Source of the DNA: Rehaibacterium terrae
GTDB taxonomy: Bacteria > Pseudomonadota > Gammaproteobacteria > Xanthomonadales > Xanthomonadaceae
NCBI RefSeq assembly: GCF_014202935.1
Contig: NZ_JACHHX010000003.1
Location: forward strand, 1-64,000
Direction of reading: 5' to 3'
Length of the DNA: 64,000 nucleotides
The position numbers and the translations under genes were made by a program. The notes under the pieces are model-generated. The model was given only the letters and a program-made list of their open reading frames with translations, did not search any database and was not told where the DNA came from. Positions 9,353-18,669 of the stretch are shown in pieces (positions within the stretch are counted from its first letter, which is position 1; each line of letters begins with the position of its first letter).

Positions 9353-10564
9353 ATGATGTATCGCCGACTTTTCCTCGCCGCCTGGCTGGCCGCCCTCACC
9401 CTGACTGCGTTCGCGCAGCCGACTCCTCAGCCCGTGCCAAGTCCCGCCGCGCCGGCCACCGCACCCGGGCCGGCACCGGTACCGCCGCCGCCGAGCGTCA
9501 CCGGCACCGCCTGGCTGCTGATGGACTACGCCAGCGGCCAGATCCTGGCCGGGGAGAACATCCACGCCCGCGTCGAACCGGCCAGCATCACCAAGGTGAT
9601 GACCTCCTATGTGGTCGCCGCCGAAATGGCGGCCGGCAAGGTCGGCGCCGACGACCAGGTCCAGATCAGCGAGAACGCCTGGCGTGGCGGTGGCGCCGGC
9701 ACCGACGGCTCGACCAGCTTCCTGCCGCTGGGCAGCCGTGTCCGGCTGCAGGACCTGCTGCACGGCATGATCGTGCAGTCCGGCAACGATGCCTCGATCG
9801 CGCTGGCCGAGCACGTCGCCGGCAGCCACGAGGCCTTCGCCGCGCTGATGAACGAGTACGCGCGCAAGCTGGGCATGAACGGCACCCACTTCGTCAACGC
9901 CCACGGCCTGCCGCACGACGACCACTACACCACCGCCCACGACATCGCGCTGATGGCGCAGGCGATGATCCGCGACTTCCCCGAGGCCTACGCCTATCAC
10001 AAGGTGAAGGAATTCACCTTCAACAACATCCGCCAGCACAACCGCAACACCCTGCTGTGGCGCGACGACAGCGTCGACGGCATCAAGACCGGCCATACCT
10101 CGCGCGCTGGCTACTGTCTGCTCAGCTCGGCCAAGCGCGGCGATCAGCGGCTGATCGCGGTGGTGATGGGCTCGACCAGCGAGAAGCAGCGCGCCGACGA
10201 CAGCCAGGCGCTGCTCAACTGGGGCTTCCGCTTCTTCGAGACCCACCAGGTCTACGCAGCCGGCGCGCAGGTCGCCGAGTACAAGGTGTGGAAGGGCGCG
10301 ACCGACCAGGTGCGCCTGGGCGTCGCCCAGCCGGTGCTGGCGACCGTGCCGCGCGGCCGCTACGAGCAGGTCAGGGCCGAGATGGACGTCCCGACCACCC
10401 TGGTCGCACCGATCGCGGCCGGGCAGCCGATCGGCACCCTGCGCCTGAGGCTCGACGACCGTCTCGTGGTCGAGCAGCCGCTGGTCGCACTCGAGGCCGT
10501 GCCCGAGGGCGGGTTCTTCCGCCGGCTGATGGACGAGTTCTGGATGTGGTGGGCGTCCGAGTAG
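9353..10564 (+). CDS. dacC: D-alanyl-D-alanine carboxypeptidase (PBP5/6 family)
   Basis: 403 residues. These enzymes remove the terminal D-Ala of peptidoglycan stem peptides in the periplasm. Seen: signal peptide ending AFAQ followed by a Pro-rich linker; SITK with nucleophile Ser78; SGN at ~143-145; KTGHT at ~245-249; a C-terminal PBP5_C-like beta domain (AEYKVWKGATDQVRLGVAQ onwards); and a final amphipathic stretch (GGFFRRLMDEFWMWW), typical of the membrane anchor. Two adjacent ATGs (9353, 9356) can start it. It is 55 bases after rlpA and ends the peptidoglycan cluster. Symbol by family; dacA is equally possible. Confidence 0.93.
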   Translation: MMYRRLFLAAWLAALTLTAFAQPTPQPVPSPAAPATAPGPAPVPPPPSVTGTAWLLMDYASGQILAGENIHARVEPASITKVMTSYVVAAEMAAGKVGADDQVQISENAWRGGGAGTDGSTSFLPLGSRVRLQDLLHGMIVQSGNDASIALAEHVAGSHEAFAALMNEYARKLGMNGTHFVNAHGLPHDDHYTTAHDIALMAQAMIRDFPEAYAYHKVKEFTFNNIRQHNRNTLLWRDDSVDGIKTGHTSRAGYCLLSSAKRGDQRLIAVVMGSTSEKQRADDSQALLNWGFRFFETHQVYAAGAQVAEYKVWKGATDQVRLGVAQPVLATVPRGRYEQVRAEMDVPTTLVAPIAAGQPIGTLRLRLDDRLVVEQPLVALEAVPEGGFFRRLMDEFWMWWASE

Positions 10565-10845
10565 CGGGGCGCGCGTTGTCGGGAGCGAGACGGCAGGCGA
10601 CGGGTCGGCGTGTCGAAGCCTGGCGCGTCGTGCACCCGTCACGCGACACCGGCAGGCAGGCGGTCGAAAAAACAGCCTGCCTGGCGGGCCCTGGGCGGCT
10701 CGCATTGCGGATCGATCGCTGCAAGCGATTGGTCGCTCGGGCTCAATTGAAGCCAGGCGCGGCCGCGAAGCGGCCGCACACGTCCGGGCATGCGACGCAC
10801 GCGTGACCCGACAGACACACGGGATGTGCGTTTACCAATGGGACG
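10565..10845. other. 281-base intergenic region with two hairpins
   Basis: No gene seen. It contains CAGGCAGGC (10653-10661) paired with GCCTGCCTG (10675-10683), and a very strong stem GCGGCCGC-GAA-GCGGCCGC (10759-10777). Neither is followed by a T-run. They lie between convergent genes (dacC, plus; DUF1820, minus) and may act as bidirectional transcription barriers or mRNA 3' ends. Confidence 0.6.
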
Positions 10846-11172
10846 CTAGCTCTTCGGCCTGGACGGCAGCGGGAACGGCGTGACGACCCTCTCGCCGGTG
10901 GCGGCATCGCGGATGGTGAGCTGACCCTTGCGCTCGACTTCCTCGATGCGGACGATGCTCTGCATCGGCAGGTGCAGCATCCTGGTCGCGGCGAATTCGT
11001 CGCGCAGGCGCTCTTCGGTGGGGTCGATCACCACCGACTCGCCCAGGTCGAAGACCAGCTCGCCGACTTCGGTGAAGCCCCACAGCGCGCTGCCGGCGAC
11101 GTGCCGGGCGTACAGCTCGTAGACCTTGCCGTGGTTGAGGAAGGTGACCTTGTAGAGTTTCTTCGCGGACAT
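10846..11172 (-). CDS. DUF1820 family protein
   Basis: 108 residues, cytoplasmic, no signal or membrane segment. Visible landmarks are MSAKKLYKVTFLNHGKVYEL, ALWGFTEVGELVF and VIDPTEERLRDEF, which I recognise as the conserved core of the DUF1820 family of small proteins in gamma- and betaproteobacteria. Function is unknown. It is the last gene of a minus-strand group (ExeA-like, GspB, rhomboid, DUF1820), 22 bases after the rhomboid gene, so it is probably co-transcribed. Confidence 0.85.
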   Translation of the reverse strand: MSAKKLYKVTFLNHGKVYELYARHVAGSALWGFTEVGELVFDLGESVVIDPTEERLRDEFAATRMLHLPMQSIVRIEEVERKGQLTIRDAATGERVVTPFPLPSRPKS

Positions 11173-11194
11173 GACGCGATTATAGGGCGCCCCT

Positions 11195-11884
11195 TCAGTG
11201 TGCCCGCAGCCGTCTGGCGATCGCCGGGCGCGAGAGCATGGCGAAGATCACGCCGAAGATGAAGCCGGCCAGATGCGCCCACCAGGCCACCGCACCGAAG
11301 GCCGGACCGACGAAGGTGAACAGCAGCTGCAGCAGCGCCCAGATGCCGATCAGCAGCGAGGCCGGCGCGCGCACGAACTCGAGGAACAGGCCCAGCGGCA
11401 CCACGATGCCCAGCCGCGCGCGCGGGAACAGTGCCAGATAGGCGCCGATCACCGCGGACACCGCGCCGCTGGCGCCGACGATCACCCGGTTCGGCGCGTC
11501 CATCAGCGCGGCGGCGGCGAGGTTCGCCAGCGCGCCGCCGAGCAGGTACAGCAGCAGGAAGCGCCACGGCCCGGTGGCGCGCTCGGCCGGCAGGCCGAAG
11601 ATCACCAGGAACAGCATGTTGCCGAGCAGGTGGCTCCAGTCGGCATGCACGAACAGCGCGGTGAGCAGGCTCAGCAGCCGGCCGCCGGTCAGCGCCTCCC
11701 ACCACTCGGCCGGCGTCGCCGGCAGCGCGCCGGACACCGCGCCCCAGCGCAACAGCATGGCGCGGCGCGCGGCCTCGCCGTCGAGGCTGACCAGCCAGAA
11801 GAAGCCGGCCATGCACAGCAGCACCAGCAGCGGGCTGGCCCAGCGTGGCGGCGGCGGTCTGCGGGAGGGAACCTTGAGGAACAT
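11195..11884 (-). CDS. Rhomboid family intramembrane serine protease
   Basis: 229 residues with about six membrane helices. Rhomboids cleave membrane proteins within or near their transmembrane segments. Seen: HADWSHLLGNM (the H-x-x-x-x-H-x-x-x-N oxyanion region, residues ~80-90), VGASGAVS with nucleophile Ser139, and AHLAGFIFG with the dyad partner His204. Both catalytic residues are therefore present. No extra cytosolic domain is seen. It sits between GspB and DUF1820 on the same strand; its substrate is unknown. Confidence 0.93.
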   Translation of the reverse strand: MFLKVPSRRPPPPRWASPLLVLLCMAGFFWLVSLDGEAARRAMLLRWGAVSGALPATPAEWWEALTGGRLLSLLTALFVHADWSHLLGNMLFLVIFGLPAERATGPWRFLLLYLLGGALANLAAAALMDAPNRVIVGASGAVSAVIGAYLALFPRARLGIVVPLGLFLEFVRAPASLLIGIWALLQLLFTFVGPAFGAVAWWAHLAGFIFGVIFAMLSRPAIARRLRAH

Positions 11885-11903
11885 CCGGTGGCCGGCGGCG
11901 TGT

Positions 11904-12701
11904 CTACGGGCGCGGCAGCAGCACGCGACGGCCGCCGAGGTCGAGGACGACGCCGTCGCGACGGATCGCCTCGAGTCGCAGTGAATCGCCGAGCAGGGTG
12001 CCCTCGGTGCGGCGCTGGCCGTCGAGGATGACGAAGCGTTGTGCCGGATCCTCGGTGTACACGTGCATGGTCAGCCGCAGCGGCGGCAGCGCACTGCGCT
12101 CGGCGGCGGAAAGCAGGTCGATCGGCAGCGGGGCGTCCGTCGCGTCGGCCGCTGCCGGGAGTGCGGCGGCCGGCGCGCGCGGCGGCGCTGCGGCTGTCGC
12201 GGCCGCCTCGAGGCGGGCGCGCAGGGCGGCCAGTTCGGCGTCGCTGGCCGGGCCACTGCGGGCATTGGCCGCCGCGGCCGCTTCGGACCCGCCGGATACG
12301 GGGGGCGTTGCAGCGGGCGGCGCGGGCCGCGGCATGGCGGGTGTCGGCGCGACGCTTGCCGTGCTTGTCGTTGCGCCCGGTGTGGCCGGCGCCGGCAGGG
12401 GGCTTTCCATGTCGGCGGGCGGAGCCGCAGCCGGCGTCGGCGAGGCGGTCGGCGCTACGACCGGCGGTGTGTCGGGTGACGCGACCGGCGGATAGGCCGC
12501 GCCCGGCAGGGTGGCCTGGCGCTGGCCGAGCCACCAGGCACCCGCCGCCACCGCGATCAGCGCCCCGGCGAACAGCAGCCCGCGCCGGGCGCGGCGGCGC
12601 GGTGGCACGGCTTGGGCGGGCAGCGGGGCGAGCAGGTCCGGGACCTGGCCGAGGCGGCGCTCGGCTTCGGACTTGCGCAGGGCTTCGAGGATCAGCGACA
12701 T
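11904..12701 (-). CDS. gspB: General secretion pathway protein B (GspB-like)
   Basis: 265 residues. GspB/ExeB works with an ExeA-type ATPase to place the type II secretion secretin through the cell wall. Seen: MSLILEALRKSEAERRLG, the conserved cytoplasmic start of this family; one membrane helix (~residues 40-58); a long Pro/Ala/Thr-rich periplasmic linker (~60-185); and a C-terminal domain with LTMHVYTEDPAQRFVILDG and VLDLGGRRVLLPRP, characteristic of the GspB C-terminus. The ATPase gene lies 7 bases upstream on the same strand, the usual pairing. Confidence 0.9.
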   Translation of the reverse strand: MSLILEALRKSEAERRLGQVPDLLAPLPAQAVPPRRRARRGLLFAGALIAVAAGAWWLGQRQATLPGAAYPPVASPDTPPVVAPTASPTPAAAPPADMESPLPAPATPGATTSTASVAPTPAMPRPAPPAATPPVSGGSEAAAAANARSGPASDAELAALRARLEAAATAAAPPRAPAAALPAAADATDAPLPIDLLSAAERSALPPLRLTMHVYTEDPAQRFVILDGQRRTEGTLLGDSLRLEAIRRDGVVLDLGGRRVLLPRP

Positions 12702-12708
12702 GCGGGCC

Positions 12709-14322
12709 TCACAGCAGACTGCGACGCAGTTCCGGGCCGCTGCCGTTGTCGGCGGTCAGGGCGAGCAGCGTCTCCAGCCCGACGATGCCGTCCGGGATCA
12801 GGCCGCGGGCGGTCTGCAGCCGGCGTACCTCGGCCTCGGTGTCCGGGTCGAACAGCGCCGGGCCGACGGCAAGCAGGCGCTGTGGTTCGGCGAGCAGCCG
12901 GTCGCGCAGCCAGTCCGCCGCCGGGCCGGTTTCGCCGCGGCGCAGCGGCAGGGTGATGAAGTCCGGTGCGCGCCACAAGGTGTGGAACTCGCCGTTCCAC
13001 AGCCGCTCGAGCTGGGTGCGGTCGACGTCGAAGGTTTCGCCCGACAATGCCAGCCGCACCCGCACCGCGTCCAGGCCCAGCAGCAGCGCCCAGGCCTCGC
13101 GCCCCTCGTAGCTCAGACGCAGGATCGCCGGCCGCCCGAGTGCGGCCAACTTGGTCAGGTTGCCGCGCGAACGCAGGCAGAACACGCCGGCGGCGACTTG
13201 CGGCGGGCAACGCATCGCGCTGTCGACGTCGACCTGGTCGGCGCGCAGCAGCCACAGCGCGAGCAGGCGGTTCCAGGCCGGCAGGTGCGAGTGTTCGCCG
13301 GCGCCGAGCACACGCAGCACGAAACTCTCGCCGTCGAGGTAGGTGACCGCCGGCGGCGGCACGCTGCGAGGCGCGGGAGCGGGCGCCGGCTCGGCGGTGG
13401 TGGGCTCGGTCTCGGCCGTGTGCGGCCAGTACCAGAACGCCAGCAGCACGGCCACCAGCCCGATCGCCACCACCACGGGCAGCCGTGGCGGGCGTATGCG
13501 CCGGAGCGGAGGCGCGAGCGTCTCGCGGGCGGCGCGCTCGACCAGGCGCTCGTTGATCTGCGGCAGATCACGGGCGTAGCCGGCCAGCAGTGCGCGTTCG
13601 GCGATCACATTGATCAGTCGCGGTATGCCGCCGGAATGCTGGTGCAGCTTGCGCAGCGCCAGCTTGCTGAACGGAAAGCGCGGGCAGCCGGCGACGGCCA
13701 GGCGGTGACGCACGTAAGCTTCGGTCTCCTCCTCGTCCAGCGGCATCAGGTGGTAGCGCGCGGTGATGCGCTGGGCGAGCTGGCGCAGGTCCGGACTGGC
13801 CAGCACCTCGCGCAGCTCGGGCTGGCCGAGCAGGATGATCTGCAGCAGCTTCTGGGTCGGGGTTTCCAGGTTGGTCAGCAGACGCACCTGCTCGAGCGCG
13901 TCGCGCGAGAGTTCCTGTGCCTCGTCGATGATCAGCACCACCCGCAGGCCTTTGGCGTAGGCGTCGAGCAGGTAGTCGTTGAGTGCGTCGACCAGCGCCT
14001 TGCGGCTGTAGACGCGGTGGCGCAGGTCGATGTGCAGCTCCTGGCAGATGGCCTCCAGCAGCTCCAGCGGCGTGACCTGGGGATTGAGCACCAGCGCGAC
14101 GCGGGTATTTTCCGGCAGTTGCTCCAGCAGCAGCCGGCACAGCGTGGTCTTGCCGGTGCCGACCTCGCCGGTGAGCTGGACGAAGCCGCCGCTGCCGCCC
14201 TGGCCGATGCCGAACAACAGGTGCGCCAGCGCATCCCGGTGACGCTCCGACAGGTAGACGAAGCGCGGGTCCGGGGTGATCGAGAACGGCGGCTCCCTGA
14301 GGCCGTAGTACTCGAGATACAT
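12709..14322 (-). CDS. gspA: ExeA/GspA-like ATPase with C-terminal peptidoglycan-binding domain
   Basis: 537 residues. It is a membrane-spanning AAA+ ATPase of the ExeA type, assisting secretin assembly. Seen: MYLEYYGLREPPFSITPDP, the typical start; Walker A GEVGTGKT (~residues 50-57); Walker B VVLIIDEAQEL; LLGQPELREVL and HSGGIPRLINVIAERALL (sensor regions); one membrane helix (~290-308); a Pro-rich linker; and a C-terminal peptidoglycan-binding repeat (VRRLQTARGLIPDGIVGLET). I chose the ATG at 14322; an open frame extends 61 codons further upstream but lacks family resemblance. It forms a two-gene unit with gspB. Confidence 0.9.
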   Translation of the reverse strand: MYLEYYGLREPPFSITPDPRFVYLSERHRDALAHLLFGIGQGGSGGFVQLTGEVGTGKTTLCRLLLEQLPENTRVALVLNPQVTPLELLEAICQELHIDLRHRVYSRKALVDALNDYLLDAYAKGLRVVLIIDEAQELSRDALEQVRLLTNLETPTQKLLQIILLGQPELREVLASPDLRQLAQRITARYHLMPLDEEETEAYVRHRLAVAGCPRFPFSKLALRKLHQHSGGIPRLINVIAERALLAGYARDLPQINERLVERAARETLAPPLRRIRPPRLPVVVAIGLVAVLLAFWYWPHTAETEPTTAEPAPAPAPRSVPPPAVTYLDGESFVLRVLGAGEHSHLPAWNRLLALWLLRADQVDVDSAMRCPPQVAAGVFCLRSRGNLTKLAALGRPAILRLSYEGREAWALLLGLDAVRVRLALSGETFDVDRTQLERLWNGEFHTLWRAPDFITLPLRRGETGPAADWLRDRLLAEPQRLLAVGPALFDPDTEAEVRRLQTARGLIPDGIVGLETLLALTADNGSGPELRRSLL

Positions 14323-14742
14323 GCAGGCGGCGTGTCCGTCGGGGGCCTCTAGCCTGCCACGAAATGCGCAGCGAGCAACGGCCCGCCGGCGACAACTTGA
14401 CGGCGGGCCGGCACGGGCGCACCCTTCCGGCGTGCCGAAGCTTCGGGGGCGAGGGTTCTCGTGACCGGTTCGAAGCCTGTGCCATCGCTGCCGCAGTGCA
14501 GTCACTGGAAGGCCCGCGCCACCGCCGCGCGGCCTCCGGCAGGGGGACTGCGTGCGCCCGCCCGCCGGCTACCCCGCCGGCTACCGATACCGCTTTCGCC
14601 CGATGCGTCGTGGCCGCCCGCGCGGCCGCGACGCGACCTGCTGTCGACGTCGATGCCTCCCCCGCCCGGCCGGGTCGGGCAGTGCCTGGGGAACGCTGGC
14701 TGACGCGACGCACGGTGACGGCACGACAGGGGAGGAAGCGGG
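14323..14742. other. 420-base divergent intergenic region
   Basis: No gene supported. It separates the ExeA-like gene (minus) from the caa3 oxidase operon (plus). Contents: hairpin GGCCCGCCG (14380-14388) with CGGCGGGCC (14401-14409), and an exact 12-bp tandem duplication CCGCCGGCTACC at 14562-14573 and 14574-14585. A strong ribosome site (GGGGAGGAAGCGGG) stands right before coxB. No clear -35/-10 pair was found by eye. Confidence 0.6.
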
Positions 14743-16140
14743 ATGGCAATCGCGATCGCGGTGATCGTTCTGGTGCTGGCCTCGGTGGTGTTCTATTTCC
14801 TGAGTCCGTGGCACCTGACGCCACTGGCGTCGAACTGGGGGGCGATCGACGCGACCATCGGCATCACCTTCTGGGTCACCGGGGTGGTGTTCGTTCTGGT
14901 CAATCTGTTCCTGGCCTGGGCGATCATCCGCTACCGTTACGACCGCCGGCGGCGCGCCAGCTACGAGCCGGAGAACAGGAAGCTGGAGGCGTGGCTGACC
15001 GTGGTCACCACGCTCGGCATCGCCGCGCTGCTGGCGCCGGGCCTGTGGGTGTGGGCGCAGTACGTGAGTCCTCCGGACGACGCCCACGAGGTCGAGGTGG
15101 TCGGCCAGCAGTGGCACTGGAGTTTCCGCTATCCCGGTGCCGATGGAAAACTCGGCGCCGTTCACACCAGCCTGATCGACGACGACAACCCGTTCGGCAT
15201 GCGTCCGGACGATCCGCACGGTCGTGACGATGTGCTCGTCCACAGCCCGCGGCTGGTGCTGCCGCTGGACCGGCCGGTCAAGCTGCTGCTGCGCTCCAAG
15301 GACGTCATCCACAATTTCCAGGTCGCGCAGTTCCGCGCCAAGATGGACATGGTGCCGGGGCAGGTGTCCTATCTCTGGCTGACGCCCACGCGCACCGGCG
15401 AGTTCGAGATCCTCTGCGCCGAGCTGTGCGGCCTCGGGCATTTCGCGATGCGCGGCCGGGTCGAGGTGATGGAGGCGGCCGATTTCGATGCCTGGCTCGC
15501 GCGGCAGCCGACCTGGGCCGAGCAACTGGCGGCGCCGGCGGGCGATCCCGCCAGCGGCGCGGCGCTGTACGCCGTCTGCGCAGCCTGCCACGGCCCGCGC
15601 GGCGAGGGCAGCCTGGCGCTGAACGCGCCGCGGCTGGCCGGCATGGAACCGTGGTACGCACGTCGCCAGCTGCGCTACTTCCGCGATGGCGCGCGTGGCG
15701 CCCATCCGGACGACACCCATGGCGCGCAGATGCGCGCGTTCGCCGCCGTGCTGGCCGACGATCGCGCCATCGCCGACGTCGCGGCCCATCTCGCCACGCT
15801 CGACGCGCCGCGGCCGCGCAACACGGTGCACGGCGACCTGCGTCGCGGCGAGCGCCTGTACCGCACCTGCGCGGCCTGCCACGGCAACGACGCCCAGGGC
15901 ATCCGCGCGGTGCGTGCGCCACGCCTGGCCGGCCTCGACGACTGGTACCTGGAGCGCCAGCTGCTGAATTTCCGGCAGGGCATCCGCGGCCGCCATCCCG
16001 ACGACCACTACGGCTGGCAGATGGCCGAGATGTCGCGGGTGCTGGCCAGCGAGCAGGCGGTCAGGAACGTGGTCGCCTATATCGCCACGCTCGGCGTCGC
16101 CGGCGCCGCCAGCGAGGCCAATGCCCAAGGGGAGGACTGA
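14743..16140 (+). CDS. coxB: caa3-type cytochrome c oxidase subunit II fused to two cytochrome c domains
   Basis: 465 residues. It accepts electrons and passes them through the CuA centre to subunit I of the terminal oxidase. Seen: two N-terminal membrane helices (~residues 2-20 and 38-62); the cupredoxin domain with QQWHWSFRYPG; the CuA ligand set in CAELCGLGHFAM (Cys-x3-Cys-x3-His-x2-Met, with the Glu); and two C-terminal haem-binding sites, both CAACH, each followed by a P-R-L-A-G stretch. A dihaem tail makes this longer than common caa3 subunits, which have one. Operon: 3 bases before coxA. Confidence 0.95.
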   Translation: MAIAIAVIVLVLASVVFYFLSPWHLTPLASNWGAIDATIGITFWVTGVVFVLVNLFLAWAIIRYRYDRRRRASYEPENRKLEAWLTVVTTLGIAALLAPGLWVWAQYVSPPDDAHEVEVVGQQWHWSFRYPGADGKLGAVHTSLIDDDNPFGMRPDDPHGRDDVLVHSPRLVLPLDRPVKLLLRSKDVIHNFQVAQFRAKMDMVPGQVSYLWLTPTRTGEFEILCAELCGLGHFAMRGRVEVMEAADFDAWLARQPTWAEQLAAPAGDPASGAALYAVCAACHGPRGEGSLALNAPRLAGMEPWYARRQLRYFRDGARGAHPDDTHGAQMRAFAAVLADDRAIADVAAHLATLDAPRPRNTVHGDLRRGERLYRTCAACHGNDAQGIRAVRAPRLAGLDDWYLERQLLNFRQGIRGRHPDDHYGWQMAEMSRVLASEQAVRNVVAYIATLGVAGAASEANAQGED

Positions 16141-16143
16141 CCG

Positions 16144-17925
16144 ATGGCCCAGCTCGGACACGATGCCGTTTCCTATGCGCCGCCGGCCGAAGTGGAGGAG
16201 ATGGAGCTCCCGCATGCGCACAGCTTCGTCACGAAATACATCTTCAGCCAGGACGCCAAGGTCATCGCGATCCAGTATTCGATCACCGCGGTGGCGATCG
16301 GCCTGGTGGCGCTGGTGCTGTCGCTGCTGATCCGCCTGCAGCTGGCCTTTCCCGACAGCTTCGAGCTGATCGACCCGGGCAACTACCTGCAGTACGTGAC
16401 CATGCACGGGATGATCATGGTGGTGTACCTGCTGACCGCGCTGTTCCTGGGCGGCTTCGGCAACTATCTGATACCGCTGATGTGCGGCACCCGCGACATG
16501 GTGTTCCCGTACCTGAACATGCTCAGCTACTGGTTCTACCTGCTGGCGGTGCTGGTGCTGGTGGCGAGCTTCTTCGTTCCGGGTGGCCCGACCGGCGCCG
16601 GCTGGACGCTGTACCCGCCGCAGGCGATCAGCCCGGGAACGCCCGGCATCGACGGCGGCATCGTGCTCATGCTGGTGTCGCTGGCGCTGTTCATCGCCGG
16701 CTTCACCATGGGCGGCCTGAACTACATCGTCACCGTGCTGCAGGCGCGCGCCCGCGGCATGACGCTGATGAGGCTGCCGCTGACGATCTGGGGCATCTTC
16801 ATGGCCACGGTGCTGGCAATGCTGGCCTTCCCGGCGCTGTTCGTGGCGGCGCTGATGATGCTCTTCGACCGGCTGCTCGGCACCAGTTTCTTCATGCCGG
16901 AGATGCTCGGCATGAGCGGCCACGAGGGCGGCAGTCCGCTGCTTTTCCAGCACCTGTTCTGGTTCTTCGGCCACCCGGAGGTCTACATCGTCGCGCTGCC
17001 GGCGTTCGGCATCGTCTCCGACCTGATCGCGGTGCACGCGCGCAAGAACATCTTCGGCTACCGGATGATGGTGTGGGCCATCGTCGCCATTGGTGCGCTC
17101 AGTTTCGTGGTCTGGGCCCACCACATGTACGTCAGCGGGATGAATCCGTATTTCGGCTTCCTGTTCGCCACCACCACCCTGATCATCGCGGTGCCGACCG
17201 CGATCAAGGTGTACAACTGGGTGCTGACGCTCTGGCGCGGCAATATCCGCCTCACGGTGCCGATGCTGTTCGCGATCGGCTTCATCTTCACCTTCGTAAA
17301 CGGCGGCTTGTCCGGCCTGTTCCTCGGCAACGTCACCGTCGACGTGCCGCTGTCGGACACCTACTTCGTGGTCGGCCATTTCCACATGGTGATGGCAGTG
17401 GCACCGATCCTGGTCATCTTCGGCGCGATCTACCACTGGTATCCGAAGATCACCGGCCGGATGCTCAACGAGCTCGGCGGCAAGATCCACTTCTGGGTGA
17501 CCTTTCTCGGCACCTACGCGATCTACTACCCGATGCACTTCCTCGGCCTGCAGGGCGTGCCGCGGCGCTATTACGCCTACGGCGAGACCGCCTTCATCTC
17601 CGAGTCGGTGCAGGACGTGAACGTGGCGATCACCATCGCCGCACTGGTGGTCGCCGCCGCCCAGCTGCTGTTCCTGTTCAACCTCGTGTGGAGCTGGTTC
17701 CACGGTGAGGAGGCCGGACCCAATCCGTGGCGGGCGACCACGCTGGAGTGGCAGACCGAGCACACGCCGCCGCGGCACGGCAACTTCGGCCCCGAGCTGC
17801 CGGTGGTCTACCGCTGGGCGTACGACTACAGCGTGCCGGGCGCGAAGGAGGACTTCATCCCGCAGAACGTGCCGCCCGAAGCGGTCGAGCGTGCCGAGCC
17901 GGCGACCGGAGGGGTGCGCGCATGA
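16144..17925 (+). CDS. coxA: Cytochrome c oxidase subunit I (caa3 cluster)
   Basis: 593 residues with about twelve membrane helices. It holds haem a and the haem a3-CuB site that reduces O2 and pumps protons. Seen: the low-spin haem His in MHGMIMVVYL; the CuB/K-channel signature FWFFGHPEVYI; WAHHMYVSG (CuB His-His pair); and VVGHFHMVM (haem a3 and haem a ligands). It has a longer C-terminal tail (EWQTEHTPPRHGNFG onward) than the second subunit I at 25345. Stop and next start overlap (ATGA). Confidence 0.96.
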   Translation: MAQLGHDAVSYAPPAEVEEMELPHAHSFVTKYIFSQDAKVIAIQYSITAVAIGLVALVLSLLIRLQLAFPDSFELIDPGNYLQYVTMHGMIMVVYLLTALFLGGFGNYLIPLMCGTRDMVFPYLNMLSYWFYLLAVLVLVASFFVPGGPTGAGWTLYPPQAISPGTPGIDGGIVLMLVSLALFIAGFTMGGLNYIVTVLQARARGMTLMRLPLTIWGIFMATVLAMLAFPALFVAALMMLFDRLLGTSFFMPEMLGMSGHEGGSPLLFQHLFWFFGHPEVYIVALPAFGIVSDLIAVHARKNIFGYRMMVWAIVAIGALSFVVWAHHMYVSGMNPYFGFLFATTTLIIAVPTAIKVYNWVLTLWRGNIRLTVPMLFAIGFIFTFVNGGLSGLFLGNVTVDVPLSDTYFVVGHFHMVMAVAPILVIFGAIYHWYPKITGRMLNELGGKIHFWVTFLGTYAIYYPMHFLGLQGVPRRYYAYGETAFISESVQDVNVAITIAALVVAAAQLLFLFNLVWSWFHGEEAGPNPWRATTLEWQTEHTPPRHGNFGPELPVVYRWAYDYSVPGAKEDFIPQNVPPEAVERAEPATGGVRA

Positions 17926-18611
17926 CCGTCAGTCTGCTGGTCCTGGTGCTGCTGATGGCGGCGCTGGTCACCTGGCTGGTACGGCAGTCCTTCGCCGGGC
18001 TGCCGTGGGTCGCCGGTGCCGTCGCCGGGCCGGCACTGCCGCGCCGCTGCACCGCGACGCGGCTCGGTCTGGGCGCGTTCATCGCGGTGGCCACGTCGAT
18101 CTTTTCGCTGACCATCAGCGCCTACGTGATGCGGATGGCGGTCAGCCCGGAATGGGAGCTGCTGCCGCAGCCGGCGCTGGCGTGGATCAACACCGGCTGG
18201 CTGGTGCTGGGCAGCATCGCGCTGCAGCTGGCGTGGAACGCCGCGCGCGCCGGCAAGCCGGCACGGCTGCGGCCGGCCCTGGCTGCCGGCGCGGCGTGCA
18301 CGCTGGCCTTCTTCATCGGCCAGTATCTGCTCTGGCGTGAGCTCGCCAGCGCCGGTTATGCGCTGGCGTCGCATCCGGCCGCGGCCTTCTTCGTGCTGAT
18401 GTCGGCACTGCACGCACTGCATCTGGCCGGCGGGCTGTGGGTGCTGTGGCGCACGCTGCGGCGGGCCTGGCGGGGCGAACCGATGGCGCGGCTGCGCGAA
18501 ACCGTGGCCTTGTGCGCGGTCTACTGGCACTACCTGCTGCTGGTCTGGGGCGTGCTGTTCACCGTGCTGTTCGTGGGGGCGGGGCCGCTGTACGAACTGT
18601 GTCGGGTCTGA
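17922..18611 (+). CDS. Cytochrome c oxidase subunit III-like membrane protein
   Basis: 229 residues, about six hydrophobic segments. The C-terminal part carries subunit III landmarks: SALHALHLAGGLWVLW and AVYWHYLLLVWGVLFTVLF. The N-terminus (VLVLLMAALVTWLVRQSF) is unlike canonical subunit III. A second subunit III-type gene follows at 18670, so the cluster holds two such proteins. Similar pairs occur in caa3/ba-type clusters, where this member is often annotated 'heme-copper oxidase subunit III family'. Coupled to coxA by a 4-base overlap. Confidence 0.82.
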   Translation: MTVSLLVLVLLMAALVTWLVRQSFAGLPWVAGAVAGPALPRRCTATRLGLGAFIAVATSIFSLTISAYVMRMAVSPEWELLPQPALAWINTGWLVLGSIALQLAWNAARAGKPARLRPALAAGAACTLAFFIGQYLLWRELASAGYALASHPAAAFFVLMSALHALHLAGGLWVLWRTLRRAWRGEPMARLRETVALCAVYWHYLLLVWGVLFTVLFVGAGPLYELCRV

Positions 18612-18669
18612 ACGACGCGCGGCGACGCGCGCCGGCGCCCGGCGACGAACCTGGCGGGAGGATCGTGCG

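Noticed and set aside
14581-17778. A very long open frame on the minus strand opposite the caa3 oxidase genes
   Set aside because: It is antisense to clearly coding coxB and coxA, and its translation is low-complexity His/Gln/Arg/Asp-rich, as expected for antisense high-GC frames.
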